DNA of 32,396 bases from W0P28-013 sp963659365 (GCA_963659365.1 CAVKTI010000023.1:1-32396), one strand, 5' to 3'. Counted from the first letter of the stretch, positions 9,529 to 18,278 are shown. Notes: generated by a model from the sequence alone, not told the origin. A program made the numbers and translations.

Positions 9529-10707
9529 ATGAAAAAAAGTGTAAAAATAACGCTGATTGTGGTGGCGGTGATGGCTGCTGCGGTTGGGGCGTGGTTTTTG
9601 TGCCGCCCGAAACCGCCCATGCCGCCCAAGTACGAAGCAACGACCGTGAAACGCGGCTCGCTGCAAAATTCTGTAACCGCCACGGGTACCGTCGAGCCTG
9701 TTACGCAGGTCGAAGTGGGTACGCAGGTGTCGGGCATTGTGAGCCACCTCTACGCCGACTACAACAGTGTGGTGAAGAAAGGCCAACTGATTGCCGAACT
9801 CGACAAAACGAACTTGCTGAACGATTTGTCATCGAAAAAGAGCAATTTGGCGGTGAGCAAAACCGAATACGAGTATCAACAAAAGAACTACGAGCGCACT
9901 AAAACGCTGTACGACAAACAGTTGGTGAGCGAATCGGACTACGAAACCGCCTACTACAACTACAACAAAGCGAAAAACAACTACGACATCGCAAAAATTC
10001 AGTTGGCGACTTCGGAAACCAATTTGAGTTATGCCACCATCTATTCGCCGATTGACGGCGTGGTGTTGAGTCGTGCGGTGGAGGAGGGGCAGACCGTGAA
10101 CGCAGGCATGAACACGCCGACGCTCTTCAACATTGCTGCCGACCTGACCGATATGCGCGTTATTGCCGATGTTGATGAGGCCGATATTGGCGATGTGCGC
10201 GACGGACAGCGCGTCAGTTTCACGGTCGATGCCTACCCGACAGTCGTTTTCGAAGGTTCGGTGCGCCAAGTGCGTCAAGAGGCCACCACCACCAGCAATG
10301 TAGTAACCTACGAAGTGGTCATCTCTGCACCGAATCCCGATTTGAAACTGAAACCCGGCATGACCGCCAACATCACCATCTACACGCTCGAGCGCGATGG
10401 CGTGCTGCTTGTGCCGACCAAAGCATTGAAATTTACGCCAAGCGATGGCGGCGACGATACCATAATTGATTGCACGGCGCAACACAAACTCTGGCTGCTC
10501 GAACCAGGCACAGTTCGTGCGGTGGCGGTCGAAATTGGCGAAGCGGCGGGCAGTCAGACCGAGATTGTGTCGGGCGTGGACGAAGGCGCATTTGTGGCTA
10601 CAGGCATAGCATCGGCAACCGCTACCGAAGCCGCCGAACCGACCGCCAATGGCGAACGCTCACCCTTTATGCCAGGCCCTCCGGGAAGCAATAAGAAGAA
10701 AAAATAG
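9529..10707 (+). CDS. macA: MacA/HlyD-type periplasmic adaptor subunit
   Basis: Membrane-fusion protein linking an inner-membrane ABC transporter to the TolC-type channel. It has an N-terminal membrane anchor at residues 6-25, a split lipoyl domain (about 60-92 and 168-200, with ATIYSPIDGVVLSRAVEEGQTV as the second half), an alpha-helical hairpin at about 95-165 rich in K, E, N and Y, and a beta-barrel domain from about 205 (MRVIADVDEADIGDVRDGQRVSF). The tail is basic and Pro/Gly-rich. The total of 393 residues is normal. The ATG at 9529 was chosen; an in-frame TTG at 9499 would prepend repeat-derived residues. The next gene, after a 274-bp repeat spacer, is the transporter ATPase. Confidence 0.92.
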   Translation: MKKSVKITLIVVAVMAAAVGAWFLCRPKPPMPPKYEATTVKRGSLQNSVTATGTVEPVTQVEVGTQVSGIVSHLYADYNSVVKKGQLIAELDKTNLLNDLSSKKSNLAVSKTEYEYQQKNYERTKTLYDKQLVSESDYETAYYNYNKAKNNYDIAKIQLATSETNLSYATIYSPIDGVVLSRAVEEGQTVNAGMNTPTLFNIAADLTDMRVIADVDEADIGDVRDGQRVSFTVDAYPTVVFEGSVRQVRQEATTTSNVVTYEVVISAPNPDLKLKPGMTANITIYTLERDGVLLVPTKALKFTPSDGGDDTIIDCTAQHKLWLLEPGTVRAVAVEIGEAAGSQTEIVSGVDEGAFVATGIASATATEAAEPTANGERSPFMPGPPGSNKKKK

Positions 10708-10981
10708 TAATTTCAGTGAGAAGTGAGAAGTTAGAAGTGAGAAGTGGGGCGGCAGAGCCGCAGATTTCAGATTTCAGATTTCAGATTTCAGATTTCAAAT
10801 TTCAGATTTCAAATGTGACCATTAAACAATAGGAACTTAGAAACATAGAAACAAAAATTGCGATAGCAATTTTGAAAAACTAGAAATTAGAAACCAGAAA
10901 TTAGAAATAAAAACCGCTTCAACAAATAACCAAATCCACAAATCACCAAATAATCAATTCAACTTATCAACCTAGAAAAAA
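10708..10981 (+). repeat. Oriented repeat mosaic between adaptor and ATPase genes
   Basis: Order on the plus strand: GTGAGAAGTGAGAAG heptads, hairpin GCGGCAGAGCCGC (10749-10761), at least seven TTTCAGA/TTTCAAA heptads (10762-10813), GAAACATAGAAAC, palindrome AAAATTGC-GATA-GCAATTTT (10854-10873), ACTAGAAATTAGAAACCAG, then AACAAATAACCAAAT/CAACTTATCAACC octads before the ATG. No gene and no clear promoter. Confidence 0.8.
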
Positions 10982-11719
10982 ATGCGCGTAATTGAATTGC
11001 AGCAGATAAAGCGAAATTTTATTGTCGGTGGCGAGACCGTCCATGCGTTGCGTGGTGTGTCGTTTGCCATTGAACAGGGCGAATTTGCTACCATTATGGG
11101 CACTTCGGGCAGCGGCAAATCGACTTTGCTCAACATTCTCGGCTGTCTCGACACGCCAACTTCGGGCGAATACAGGCTCGACGGCGTGGAGGTGCGCACG
11201 ATGGACAAAAACGAACGCGCCACACTCCGCAACCGCAAAATCGGTTTTGTGTTTCAGAATTACAACCTATTGCCAAAAACTACGGCGGTGGAAAATGTGG
11301 AACTGCCGCTTATGTACAACGCTTCGGTGAGTGCCGCCGAACGCCGTAGCCGCGCCATCGAGGCGTTGGAGGCTGTGGGGCTGGGCAACCGTTTGGAGCA
11401 TAAAAGCAACCAGATGTCGGGCGGACAGATGCAGCGCGTGGCCATTGCGCGTGCGCTGGTCAACAATCCCGCCGTGATTTTGGCCGACGAAGCCACTGGC
11501 AACCTCGACACACGCACCTCGTTCGAGATTTTGGTGCTTTTTCAGAAACTGCACGCCGCTGGGCGCACCATCATTTTTGTAACACACAATCCCGAAATTG
11601 CGCAATACAGCACACGCAACATCGTGTTGCGCGACGGCCTTGTGATAGACGACACCGTCAATCCCAATCCGCTCGATGCCGAACGCGCCCTTGCCGAATT
11701 GCCAACAGAAAATGATTAG
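10982..11719 (+). CDS. ABC transporter ATP-binding protein, MacB/LolD type
   Basis: Nucleotide-binding subunit that powers the adjacent FtsX-like permease. It has Walker A GTSGSGKST at residues 40-48, the Q-loop at FQNYNLLP (91-98), signature MSGGQMQRVAIARAL at 145-159, Walker B VILADEATGNLD at 165-176 and the switch His in VTHNPEIAQ. The 245-residue length and the LPLMYN..V spacing are typical of the MacB/LolD/FtsE subfamily. In E. coli MacB the ATPase and permease are fused; here they are separate genes, which is usual in Bacteroidota. The permease starts 104 bp downstream after a CAACCAATCAAC-rich spacer. Confidence 0.95.
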   Translation: MRVIELQQIKRNFIVGGETVHALRGVSFAIEQGEFATIMGTSGSGKSTLLNILGCLDTPTSGEYRLDGVEVRTMDKNERATLRNRKIGFVFQNYNLLPKTTAVENVELPLMYNASVSAAERRSRAIEALEAVGLGNRLEHKSNQMSGGQMQRVAIARALVNNPAVILADEATGNLDTRTSFEILVLFQKLHAAGRTIIFVTHNPEIAQYSTRNIVLRDGLVIDDTVNPNPLDAERALAELPTEND

Positions 11720-11823
11720 TTTTCCAGTTAAATTTCGTAAACTCTATAATCAACCGATCAACTAATCAACCAATCAACCAAAACGAGCAGTAACTCGACT
11801 CAATGCTAACTCGCTGTTAATTT

Positions 11824-13044
11824 ATGAATTTTGTTAATCTCTTAAAAATAGCGTTGCGTGCGCTGGCCAACAACAAAATGCGCGCTCTGCTCACGATGCT
11901 CGGCATCATCATTGGTGTGGCATCGGTCATCACCATGCTGGCTATCGGGCAAGGCTCGAAAAAGAGCATTCAGGAGCAGATTGCCGAGATGGGCAGCAAC
12001 ATGATAATGATTCACCCCGGTGCCGATATGCGTGGTGGCGTGCGGCAAGACCCGAGTGCCATGCAGACACTCAAACTCGACGATTATCGCGCCATCAAGA
12101 GCAGTTGCCCGCATGTGGCGGCCGTCAGTGCAGCCGTGTCGAGCAGCGGGCAGTTCATTTTTGGTGCCAACAACTACCCGGGCAGTGTGAGCGGCGTTTC
12201 GGTCGATTATCTCACCATTCGCCAGTTGAAAATCGAGAGTGGCGATATGTTTGGCGAAGCCGATATCGAGTCGAATGCCAAAGTGTGCGTTATCGGTAAA
12301 ACCATTGCCGACAATCTGTTTACCAATGGCGAAGACCCTGTGGGTCAGGTAATTCGGTTCAACAAAACGCCCTTTCGTATCGTTGGCACGCTCGAGTCGA
12401 AAGGCTACAACAGCATGGGACACGACCAAGATGCCATTGTGCTTGCGCCTTATTCCACGGTGATGAAGCGTTTGTTGGCGCAGACCTACTTGCAAGGTAT
12501 CAACTGCTCGGCCACGACCGAAGCCGAAACCGATGCGGCCATCGATGAGATAACCACGGTGCTGCGGAGCAACCACAAACTGCGCGATGGCGACGACGAC
12601 GATTTTACCATTCGTTCGCAGCAAGAACTCAGTTCGATGATGACCAGCACCACCGACCTGATGACCGTGCTTTTGGCGTGTGTGGCGGGCATTTCGCTGG
12701 TTGTGGGCGGCATCGGCATTATGAACATCATGTATGTGAGCGTTACGGAGCGCACGCGCGAAATCGGCTTGCGCATGAGCGTAGGCGCACGCGGCCGCGA
12801 TATTCTCGCACAATTCTTAATAGAGGCCGTGCTGATAAGCGTAACAGGCGGACTCATCGGCGTTTTTGTCGGTGTTGGTGCGTCGTTTGCCGTAAAAATG
12901 CTGGCTGGTTGGCCCATTTACATACAAGTTTGGAGTATTTTGATTAGTTTTGCAGTTTGTACTGCCACAGGTATATTTTTTGGTTGGTATCCCGCCAAAA
13001 AAGCCGCCAACCTCGATCCAATAGAAGCAATTCGGTACGAGTAA
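11824..13044 (+). CDS. macB: FtsX-like ABC permease, MacB type
   Basis: Inner-membrane permease of a MacAB-type exporter, which works by mechanotransmission from the ATPase to a periplasmic domain. It has one N-terminal helix (about residues 19-42, LLTMLGIIIGVASVITMLAIG), a large periplasmic MacB-core domain (about 45-270), then three C-terminal helices with the FtsX signatures GGIGIMNIMYVSVTERTREIG and YPAKKAANLDPIEAIRYE at the C-terminus. The 406-residue length is standard. It follows the adaptor and ATPase genes in the same direction and is followed by a LytS/LytTR pair. The substrate cannot be told from sequence; family members move macrolides, peptides, lipoproteins or toxins. Confidence 0.94.
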   Translation: MNFVNLLKIALRALANNKMRALLTMLGIIIGVASVITMLAIGQGSKKSIQEQIAEMGSNMIMIHPGADMRGGVRQDPSAMQTLKLDDYRAIKSSCPHVAAVSAAVSSSGQFIFGANNYPGSVSGVSVDYLTIRQLKIESGDMFGEADIESNAKVCVIGKTIADNLFTNGEDPVGQVIRFNKTPFRIVGTLESKGYNSMGHDQDAIVLAPYSTVMKRLLAQTYLQGINCSATTEAETDAAIDEITTVLRSNHKLRDGDDDDFTIRSQQELSSMMTSTTDLMTVLLACVAGISLVVGGIGIMNIMYVSVTERTREIGLRMSVGARGRDILAQFLIEAVLISVTGGLIGVFVGVGASFAVKMLAGWPIYIQVWSILISFAVCTATGIFFGWYPAKKAANLDPIEAIRYE

Positions 13045-13277
13045 TTAGTAGTGAGTAGTGAGTAGTGAGTAGTGAGCAGTGAGCAGTGAATTAGGAATTA
13101 GGAATTAGGAGTGAGGAGTGATGCGGCAGAGCCGCAATGACAAAATTTCAAATTTCAAATTTCAAATTTCAAATTTCAAATTAAACAATTAGAAACACAG
13201 AAACTAGAAACAGTGCATAGCACGAGAAACGGACGCACTCGGTGCGTCCCTACTTTACAAACTTTCAAACTAAAAAA
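13045..13277 (+). repeat. Oriented repeat mosaic between permease and kinase genes
   Basis: Order on the plus strand: GTAGTGA heptads (six units, about 13047-13088, the last two GCAGTGA), ATTAGGA heptads (three), GAGTGAGGAGTGA, hairpin TGCGGCAGAGCCGCA (13122-13136), TTTCAAA heptads (five units, about 13145-13180), GAAACACAGAAACTAGAAAC, palindrome GGACGCACTCGGTGCGTCC (13231-13249), then a CTTTACAAACTTTCAAAC patch before the ATG. The repeat units are very regular, which suggests recent slippage expansion. Confidence 0.85.
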
Positions 13278-14384
13278 ATGTCGCGCGAGTTAAAAATAGA
13301 GATTGCCATTCATACGGCGTGCTGGCTGCTGGTGCTGGCTATTCCGTTTGTTTTTGTCGAGCATTCCGACGAGGGGCTGACTTTCAATTGGTTCCGCTAT
13401 GGGCATCACTGCGTGGTGATAAGTGCCTGTGCCATAGTTGTTTACGTCAACTACCTCTATCTGCTGCCAAAAATACTGTTCGAGCGCCGACGCACGGCAC
13501 TCTTTTGGGTGGTCAATGTGATTCTTATCGTTTCGTTGGCACTCTCGCTTACGCTTGCGTTCAGTCCCGACGCTGGCCATCGGTTTGTGCGCCCGCTGAT
13601 GCCGCCAGCGGAACTCGCTGGCGAACAGCCGCCGCATTCTCGTCCGCACCCTCGCCCTACCTATTTGCCGCAGAAAACGCTCTTTTTTATGCGCGATCTG
13701 TCGTTTCTCTGCTTGGCATTTGGCATCGGTTTTGCTGTGAAACTTGCGCTGCAATACCGCCGCAAAGAGTTGCACTACCAGCAGATGGAGCGGCTGCAAC
13801 TCGAAACGGAATTGATGCAGTTGCGCTATCAAGTCAATCCGCATTTTTTGCTGAATACGCTCAACAACATCTACGCGCTCATCGCTATTGATTCGGCGAA
13901 AGCGCAAAAATCGATACTCGAACTCAGCAAAATGTTGCGCTATGTGCTGTACGATAGTCAGGAATATGTGCCGCTGACGCACGAGGTGCAGTTTTTGCGC
14001 AACTACATCGCCTTGATGCGCCTGCGCTTGAACGACACGGTTACCGTGCAGGCCGATTTCGATGTGGACGACGACACACCAACTTTGGTTGCGCCGATGA
14101 TGTTCATCTCGCTGGTCGAAAACGCTTTCAAACACGGCATTTCGCCCAAAGGAAAATGCACCATCTCCATCGCCTTGCGCGACGACAACGGCTGCGTAAC
14201 CTGCCGTGTGGCCAATGGCAACTATCCCAAAAACGATGCCGACAAGAGCGGTTCGGGCGTGGGATTGGCACACTTGCGCCGACGCCTCAATCTGATCTAT
14301 CCCGACAGATATGTGTGGAACATCAGCCTCTCCGACGACCAAAAAGAGTATATTTCGGAACTTACTATAAACACAAAAGCATGA
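13278..14384 (+). CDS. LytS/YpdA-type sensor histidine kinase
   Basis: Membrane sensor kinase of a LytS/LytTR two-component system. Four predicted membrane helices (about residues 11-28, 43-64, 74-96 and 141-159) are followed by the His_kinase (PF06580-type) domain, whose phosphoacceptor is probably His189 in YQVNPHFLLNTLNNI. The HATPase N-box ENAFKHG is at 281-287 and the glycine box GSGVGLAHLRRRL at 326-338. The loop between helices 3 and 4 (residues 97-140) is Pro/His-rich and could be the sensory segment. The start at ATG 13278 excludes an upstream frame running into the repeat spacer. The stop overlaps the regulator start as ATGA, so the pair is coupled. Confidence 0.94.
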   Translation: MSRELKIEIAIHTACWLLVLAIPFVFVEHSDEGLTFNWFRYGHHCVVISACAIVVYVNYLYLLPKILFERRRTALFWVVNVILIVSLALSLTLAFSPDAGHRFVRPLMPPAELAGEQPPHSRPHPRPTYLPQKTLFFMRDLSFLCLAFGIGFAVKLALQYRRKELHYQQMERLQLETELMQLRYQVNPHFLLNTLNNIYALIAIDSAKAQKSILELSKMLRYVLYDSQEYVPLTHEVQFLRNYIALMRLRLNDTVTVQADFDVDDDTPTLVAPMMFISLVENAFKHGISPKGKCTISIALRDDNGCVTCRVANGNYPKNDADKSGSGVGLAHLRRRLNLIYPDRYVWNISLSDDQKEYISELTINTKA

Positions 14385-15094
14385 TACTCAACTGCGCCAT
14401 TATCGACGATGAGCCGCTGGCTCTCGACCTGCTCGAAAACTATGTCAGCAAAACGCCATTTTTGAATTTAGAAGGCCGCTATTCGAACGCTGTGCTTGCG
14501 CTCGAAGGGCTGCAAGAGCGTCCCGTCGATGTTGTTTTTTGCGACATTCAGATGCCCGGGCTCGACGGACTTGCCTTTGCCAAGCGGCTGCCAAGCAACA
14601 CCTACATCATTTTCACCACGGCATTTGGGCAATATGCGGTCGATAGTTACCGCGTGAATGCAGTCGATTATCTGCTGAAACCCTTTTCGTACGACGATTT
14701 TCTGATGGCAGCCAACAAGGCGTGGCGGCTCATTGAGCAGCAGCGCAGAAGCAATTTTGAGCATACCGAACCAGAAACCATTTTCCTGAAAAGCGAGCGC
14801 AAACTTGTGCGCGTCGAACTCGACCATGTGCTCTACATCGAGGCCATGCGCGACTATGTGAAAGTGGTGCTCGACGGCGAACAGGAGCCGATTTTCTCGC
14901 TGATGAGCCTCAAATCGTTGCTGTCGCTCCTGCCAGCAGGGCGATTCATTCGTGTGCACCGCTCGTTTTTGGTGCAGAAATCGAAAATCGGGACGGTAAC
15001 CAACAGCCACATCGAGTTTGGACGCGTGCAGATTCCCATCGGGCGGCTCTACAAAAACGACCTAGCGCGCTTTTTGGCCGAGCAAAAACACTAA
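14381..15094 (+). CDS. LytTR-family response regulator
   Basis: DNA-binding response regulator paired with the kinase just upstream. The receiver domain (residues 1-120) has acidic DDE at 9-11, phosphoacceptor Asp55 in VVFCDIQMPGLDG, and the Lys in LLKPFSYDDF. The LytTR DNA-binding domain covers about 130-237 (IFLKSERKLVRVELDHVLYIEA..DYVKVVL..RVHRSFLV). The 237-residue length is standard. ATG 14381 overlaps the kinase stop by ATGA. Being adjacent and codirectional with the efflux genes, it may control them, but I see no obvious LytTR direct-repeat operator in front of tolC. Confidence 0.95.
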   Translation: MILNCAIIDDEPLALDLLENYVSKTPFLNLEGRYSNAVLALEGLQERPVDVVFCDIQMPGLDGLAFAKRLPSNTYIIFTTAFGQYAVDSYRVNAVDYLLKPFSYDDFLMAANKAWRLIEQQRRSNFEHTEPETIFLKSERKLVRVELDHVLYIEAMRDYVKVVLDGEQEPIFSLMSLKSLLSLLPAGRFIRVHRSFLVQKSKIGTVTNSHIEFGRVQIPIGRLYKNDLARFLAEQKH

Positions 15095-15118
15095 TTTTCG
15101 CACACACATAGAACCACT

Positions 15119-15150
15119 TTTGCAGGTTTGCGCCTTTTTTGTTACCTTTG
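15119..15150 (+). promoter_or_regulatory. Strong match to Bacteroidota promoter, upstream of dut
   Basis: TTTG at 15119-15122, a spacer of exactly 20 bp, then TACCTTTG at 15143-15150: a full match to the known Bacteroides consensus TTTG-N19/21-TAnnTTTG. Transcription would begin around 15155-15158, immediately before the left arm of an inverted repeat, giving dut a leader of about 220 nt. Confidence 0.75.
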
Positions 15151-15158
15151 CAAGATGA

Positions 15159-15361
15159 AGGGGACTTCTATAAATTCCCTATTTTGTAATAAATTCAACA
15201 AATGTGGACTTCTGAATACTTTTGTGCGCTTTTTGTTTTTGGGCTGCATCTGTCTGACTTTCACTCAATTACAATGCCACCGCATTGTGCTTTTGTTCAA
15301 GCCAAACATCTGCTACCCCAAAAATCAAAAATCACTACAAAGGAATTTATAGAAATCCCCT
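15159..15361 (+). repeat. 203-bp inverted-repeat-bounded element forming the dut leader
   Basis: Left arm AGGGGACTTCTATAAATTCC(C)T at 15159-15180 and right arm AGGAATTTATAGAAATCCCCT at 15341-15361 are inverted copies with one substitution and one extra base. The A/T-rich interior has no convincing gene; a 65-codon frame from ATG 15155 shows one hydrophobic patch but no family. Two readings fit: a small MITE-like element without an obvious target-site duplication, or a structured RNA leader whose ends pair just before the dut start codon. The promoter at 15119-15150 favours transcription through it. Confidence 0.65.
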
Positions 15362-15379
15362 AAATCATTCCAAATTATT

Positions 15380-15811
15380 ATGCAAGTAAAAGTAATAAAC
15401 AAGTCGAAACATGCGCTGCCAGCCTACGCCACCGAAGCGGCGGCTGGTATGGATTTGCGCGCCAATTTGTCAGAACCCGTAGCGCTGAAACCGCTCGAAC
15501 GGCGGCTCATTCCCACAGGACTTTTCATCGAACTGCCCATTGGTTACGAGGCGCAAATTCGTCCACGCAGCGGTTTGGCCATCAAAAAAGGCATCACCGT
15601 ACTCAATTCGCCCGGCACCATCGATGCCGACTATCGGGGCGAAGTTTGCGTTATTTTGGTCAATCTCTCGGCCGAAGAGTTTGTGGTCGAAGACGGCGAG
15701 CGTATTTGCCAGATGGTCATCGCGCGCCACGAACAGGCGCAGTGGCTCGAAGTCGATGCGCTGGGCGACACCGAACGCGGCGCAGGCGGCTTTGGGCACA
15801 CGGGAGTTTAG
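15380..15811 (+). CDS. dut: dUTP diphosphatase (trimeric dUTPase)
   Basis: Hydrolyses dUTP to dUMP and pyrophosphate, which lowers uracil misincorporation and supplies thymidylate synthesis. All five trimeric dUTPase motifs are present: AGMDLRA (22-28), PRSGLA (62-67), GTIDADYRGE (79-88, with the catalytic Asp/Tyr region), RICQMVIA (108-115) and the C-terminal P-loop-like RGAGGFGHTG (133-142). The 143-residue length is normal. ATG 15380 lies 19 bp after the right arm of the leader inverted repeat. The gene is followed by a repeat spacer, so it is probably monocistronic, or transcribed with the DUF1573 gene across that spacer. Confidence 0.97.
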   Translation: MQVKVINKSKHALPAYATEAAAGMDLRANLSEPVALKPLERRLIPTGLFIELPIGYEAQIRPRSGLAIKKGITVLNSPGTIDADYRGEVCVILVNLSAEEFVVEDGERICQMVIARHEQAQWLEVDALGDTERGAGGFGHTGV

Positions 15812-16068
15812 TCAGTAGTGAGTAGTGAGAAGTGAGTAGTTAGAAGTGAGAAGTGTTTCTGAATGAGGAATTAGGAGTGAGGAGTGGTGCGGCAAGCCGC
15901 AAATTCAGAATTTCAAATTTCAAATTGTCGGTAGCAGAAACGCCTTAATCTTCAAATCTTCAAATCTTCAAATTTTCAAATTTTCAAATCAATAACTAGA
16001 AACATAGAAACAAAAATTGCGGCAGCAATTTTGAGAAACTAGAAACCAAAAAGAAACAACACTTTTTG
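15812..16068 (+). repeat. Oriented repeat mosaic between dut and the DUF1573 gene
   Basis: Order on the plus strand: GTAGTGAGTAGTGAGAAGTGAG heptads, ATTAGGAGTGAGGAGTG, hairpin TGCGGCAAGCCGCA (15888-15901), TTTCAAATTTC, CTTCAAAT octads (15951-15988), ACTAGAAACATAGAAAC, palindrome AAAATTGC-GGCA-GCAATTTT (16013-16032), GAGAAACTAGAAAC, then the next ATG. The order is the same as at 10708-10981. Confidence 0.8.
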
Positions 16069-17142
16069 ATGAAAAACAAAACCTTCACACTGATATTGCT
16101 ACTGACCGTTGTGGTGGCGCAGGCGCAGCAAAAGGTCGATTTGCAGTTCGACGAAACGGAGTTCGATTTTGGCATCATTCACGAAGAGGGCGGCAGCGTG
16201 TCGCACAATTTTCGCTTTGTGAACACAGGTTCTGCGCCGTTCACCGTGCAGCGTGTAACGGCCTCGTGCGGCTGCACCACGCCCGAATGGACGCACACCG
16301 CCGTGCAACCGCAGGATTCGGGCGTAATCCGTGTAACTTTCGACCCGACCGACCGCCCCGGACGCTTCCAAAAAGGTGTACGCGTGGTCATCGCTGGCGA
16401 GAGCGGCACCATCACCGAAACGCTCGACATTTTTGGGCAGGTCGTGCCGCGCGCCGAAACGCTCGAAAATCAATATCCATACCACTTTGGTGCGCTCTAT
16501 TTTCGCGCAGCAACGGTGGCGTTCGACACCATAAATAAGGGCGCAACTGTGGAGCGCACTTTGGAGGCGGTGAATGTGTCCGACGAGCCAGTGCAGTTTG
16601 CGCTTCTGCTTCCCGATTACATAAAATCTGACGCGCCAGCCGCCATTGCGCCCAACGACCGCTTGGCAATCACATTTCGCTATCTGTCGGACAAAAGTCC
16701 TGTTTGGGGCTTCGCTGCCGACGAAATTGGCGTGCTGGTGAATGGCAAAAACGAGGGAAATATGCGTGCGCAAGCCGTACTGAAAGAGGACTTCAGCCGA
16801 CTGTCGCGCGAGGAGCGCATCGCTGCGCCGATAGCCTCGTTGCAGACGCATCAGGTCGATTTTGGGCAGGTGAAAATCGGCAAAAAACAGGCGCAAACGC
16901 TACTGCTGTCGAACCTTGGGCAAAATCCGTTGGCCGTGCGCGCCATCGTGTCGAGCGGCAACTATTTGTCGGGAACGGCCAAAAAGACGGTTGTGAAAAG
17001 CGGCAAATCGGTGAAAATCAGCATCGAAATAGACGCCACAAACCTGCAACCATTCTCGTTTGTAAAAACATTGCAACTGATAACCAACGACCCAACCAAT
17101 CCCGTGCAAACCATTGTTGTAACTTGGCAAACGGTTGAATAG
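16069..17142 (+). CDS. Secreted DUF1573-domain protein
   Basis: A 357-residue protein with an N-terminal signal peptide (MKNKTFTLILLLTVVVAQAQ, 1-20), so likely periplasmic or surface-exposed. The first domain (about 24-125) has the DUF1573 pattern: FDFGIIHEEGGSVSHNFRFVNTGSAPFTV, then ASCGCTTPEW, then a strand-rich stretch ending in FQKGVRVV. A related C-terminal region (about 255-355) starts VDFGQVKIGKKQAQTLLLSN and keeps the Ig-like strand rhythm but lacks the CGC motif. The family is common in Bacteroidota and has no settled function. The start is ATG 16069 rather than a TTG three bases earlier. meaB begins 44 bp after its stop, so the two may share a transcript. Confidence 0.88.
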   Translation: MKNKTFTLILLLTVVVAQAQQKVDLQFDETEFDFGIIHEEGGSVSHNFRFVNTGSAPFTVQRVTASCGCTTPEWTHTAVQPQDSGVIRVTFDPTDRPGRFQKGVRVVIAGESGTITETLDIFGQVVPRAETLENQYPYHFGALYFRAATVAFDTINKGATVERTLEAVNVSDEPVQFALLLPDYIKSDAPAAIAPNDRLAITFRYLSDKSPVWGFAADEIGVLVNGKNEGNMRAQAVLKEDFSRLSREERIAAPIASLQTHQVDFGQVKIGKKQAQTLLLSNLGQNPLAVRAIVSSGNYLSGTAKKTVVKSGKSVKISIEIDATNLQPFSFVKTLQLITNDPTNPVQTIVVTWQTVE

Positions 17143-17186
17143 CAGTCGTTTAGAAAGAAAAAACAATCAAAAAAAAAGCGAAAAAT

Positions 17187-18278
17187 ATGCCGCATCATAT
17201 CGAAAATAGCAGCGAATTTCCTGGGTTGAATGTCAATTTGGGTGTGGCGCAGCCGCCCATCGTCAATCCTTACATGAAACATCGCGTGAAGCGTGCGCAC
17301 TACACCACCGACGAGTTTGTGGCAGGCATTTTGCGTGGCGATGTGTCGATTTTGAGTCAGGCGGTTACGCTCGTCGAAAGCACCAACCCGACGCACTACA
17401 GCCAAGCGCAAGAGGTGGTCGAACGCTGCTTGCCGCACGCTGGCCATTCGGTGCGCATCGGCATTACAGGCGTTCCCGGCGCAGGCAAAAGCACATTTGT
17501 GGAGTCGCTCGGCATGGATTTGGTAAAGGCTGGGCATAAACTGGCGGTGCTGGCCATCGACCCGAGCAGCGAGCGATCGCGCGGCAGCATTTTGGGCGAC
17601 AAAACGCGTATGGAGGAACTTTCGGCAGCCAAAACGGCCTTCATTCGTCCTTCGCCGTCGGCAGGTTCGCTGGGTGGCGTGGCACGCAAAACGCGCGAAA
17701 CCATTGTACTGTGCGAGGCGGCTGGTTTTGATACCGTTTTTGTCGAAACGGTGGGCGTGGGGCAGAGCGAAACGGCCGTTCATAGCATGGTCGATTTCTT
17801 TTTGCTGATTCAGTTGGCGGGCGCAGGCGACGAGTTGCAAGGCATCAAACGCGGCATCATGGAGATGGCCGACGGCATTGCCATCAACAAATGCGACGGC
17901 AGCAACAAAGAAAAATCGCAGATGGCGGCGCGGCAATTCCAAAATGCGCTGGCACTTTTTCCAAAACCCGAATCGGGCTGGGATCCGCAGGTACTCACCT
18001 GTTCGGCGTTCCACCATACGGGCGTGAGCGATGTGTGGCAGATGGTGTGCGACTACATTGCGTTTACCAAAGAAAATGGCTATTTCGCCGAAAAACGCCA
18101 CCGCCAAAGCAAGTATTGGATGTACGAAACCATCGACGAAACGCTGAAAAACAGTTTTTATCACAATCCCGAAATCGAAACGCTGCTCGAAACTTACAAA
18201 CAGCAGTTGGAAGAGAATCGCATCTCGTCGTTTGTGGCGGCAAAAAAACTGCTCGACACCTATTTCGGACAGAAATAA
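17187..18278 (+). CDS. meaB: Methylmalonyl-CoA mutase-associated GTPase MeaB
   Basis: G3E-type GTPase that guards and reloads the adenosylcobalamin cofactor of methylmalonyl-CoA mutase. Walker A GVPGAGKST is at residues 95-103, the Mg-binding region at LAIDPSSERSRGSILGDKTRM (122-142), the switch ETVGVGQSE at 187-195 and the base-recognition motif NKCD at 234-237 (usually NKAD in the family). The 363-residue length and the C-terminal helical dimerisation arm are typical. No mutase subunit gene is in the window. An N-terminal extension of about 30 residues precedes the KRAHYTTDEFVAGILRGD core; an internal Met30 could be an alternative start. Confidence 0.94.
   Translation: MPHHIENSSEFPGLNVNLGVAQPPIVNPYMKHRVKRAHYTTDEFVAGILRGDVSILSQAVTLVESTNPTHYSQAQEVVERCLPHAGHSVRIGITGVPGAGKSTFVESLGMDLVKAGHKLAVLAIDPSSERSRGSILGDKTRMEELSAAKTAFIRPSPSAGSLGGVARKTRETIVLCEAAGFDTVFVETVGVGQSETAVHSMVDFFLLIQLAGAGDELQGIKRGIMEMADGIAINKCDGSNKEKSQMAARQFQNALALFPKPESGWDPQVLTCSAFHHTGVSDVWQMVCDYIAFTKENGYFAEKRHRQSKYWMYETIDETLKNSFYHNPEIETLLETYKQQLEENRISSFVAAKKLLDTYFGQK

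Noticed and set aside
15155..15352. 65-codon frame inside the dut leader
   Set aside because: It starts at about the predicted transcription start, contains both repeat arms in part, and shows no recognisable family. A leaderless small membrane peptide is possible but unsupported.
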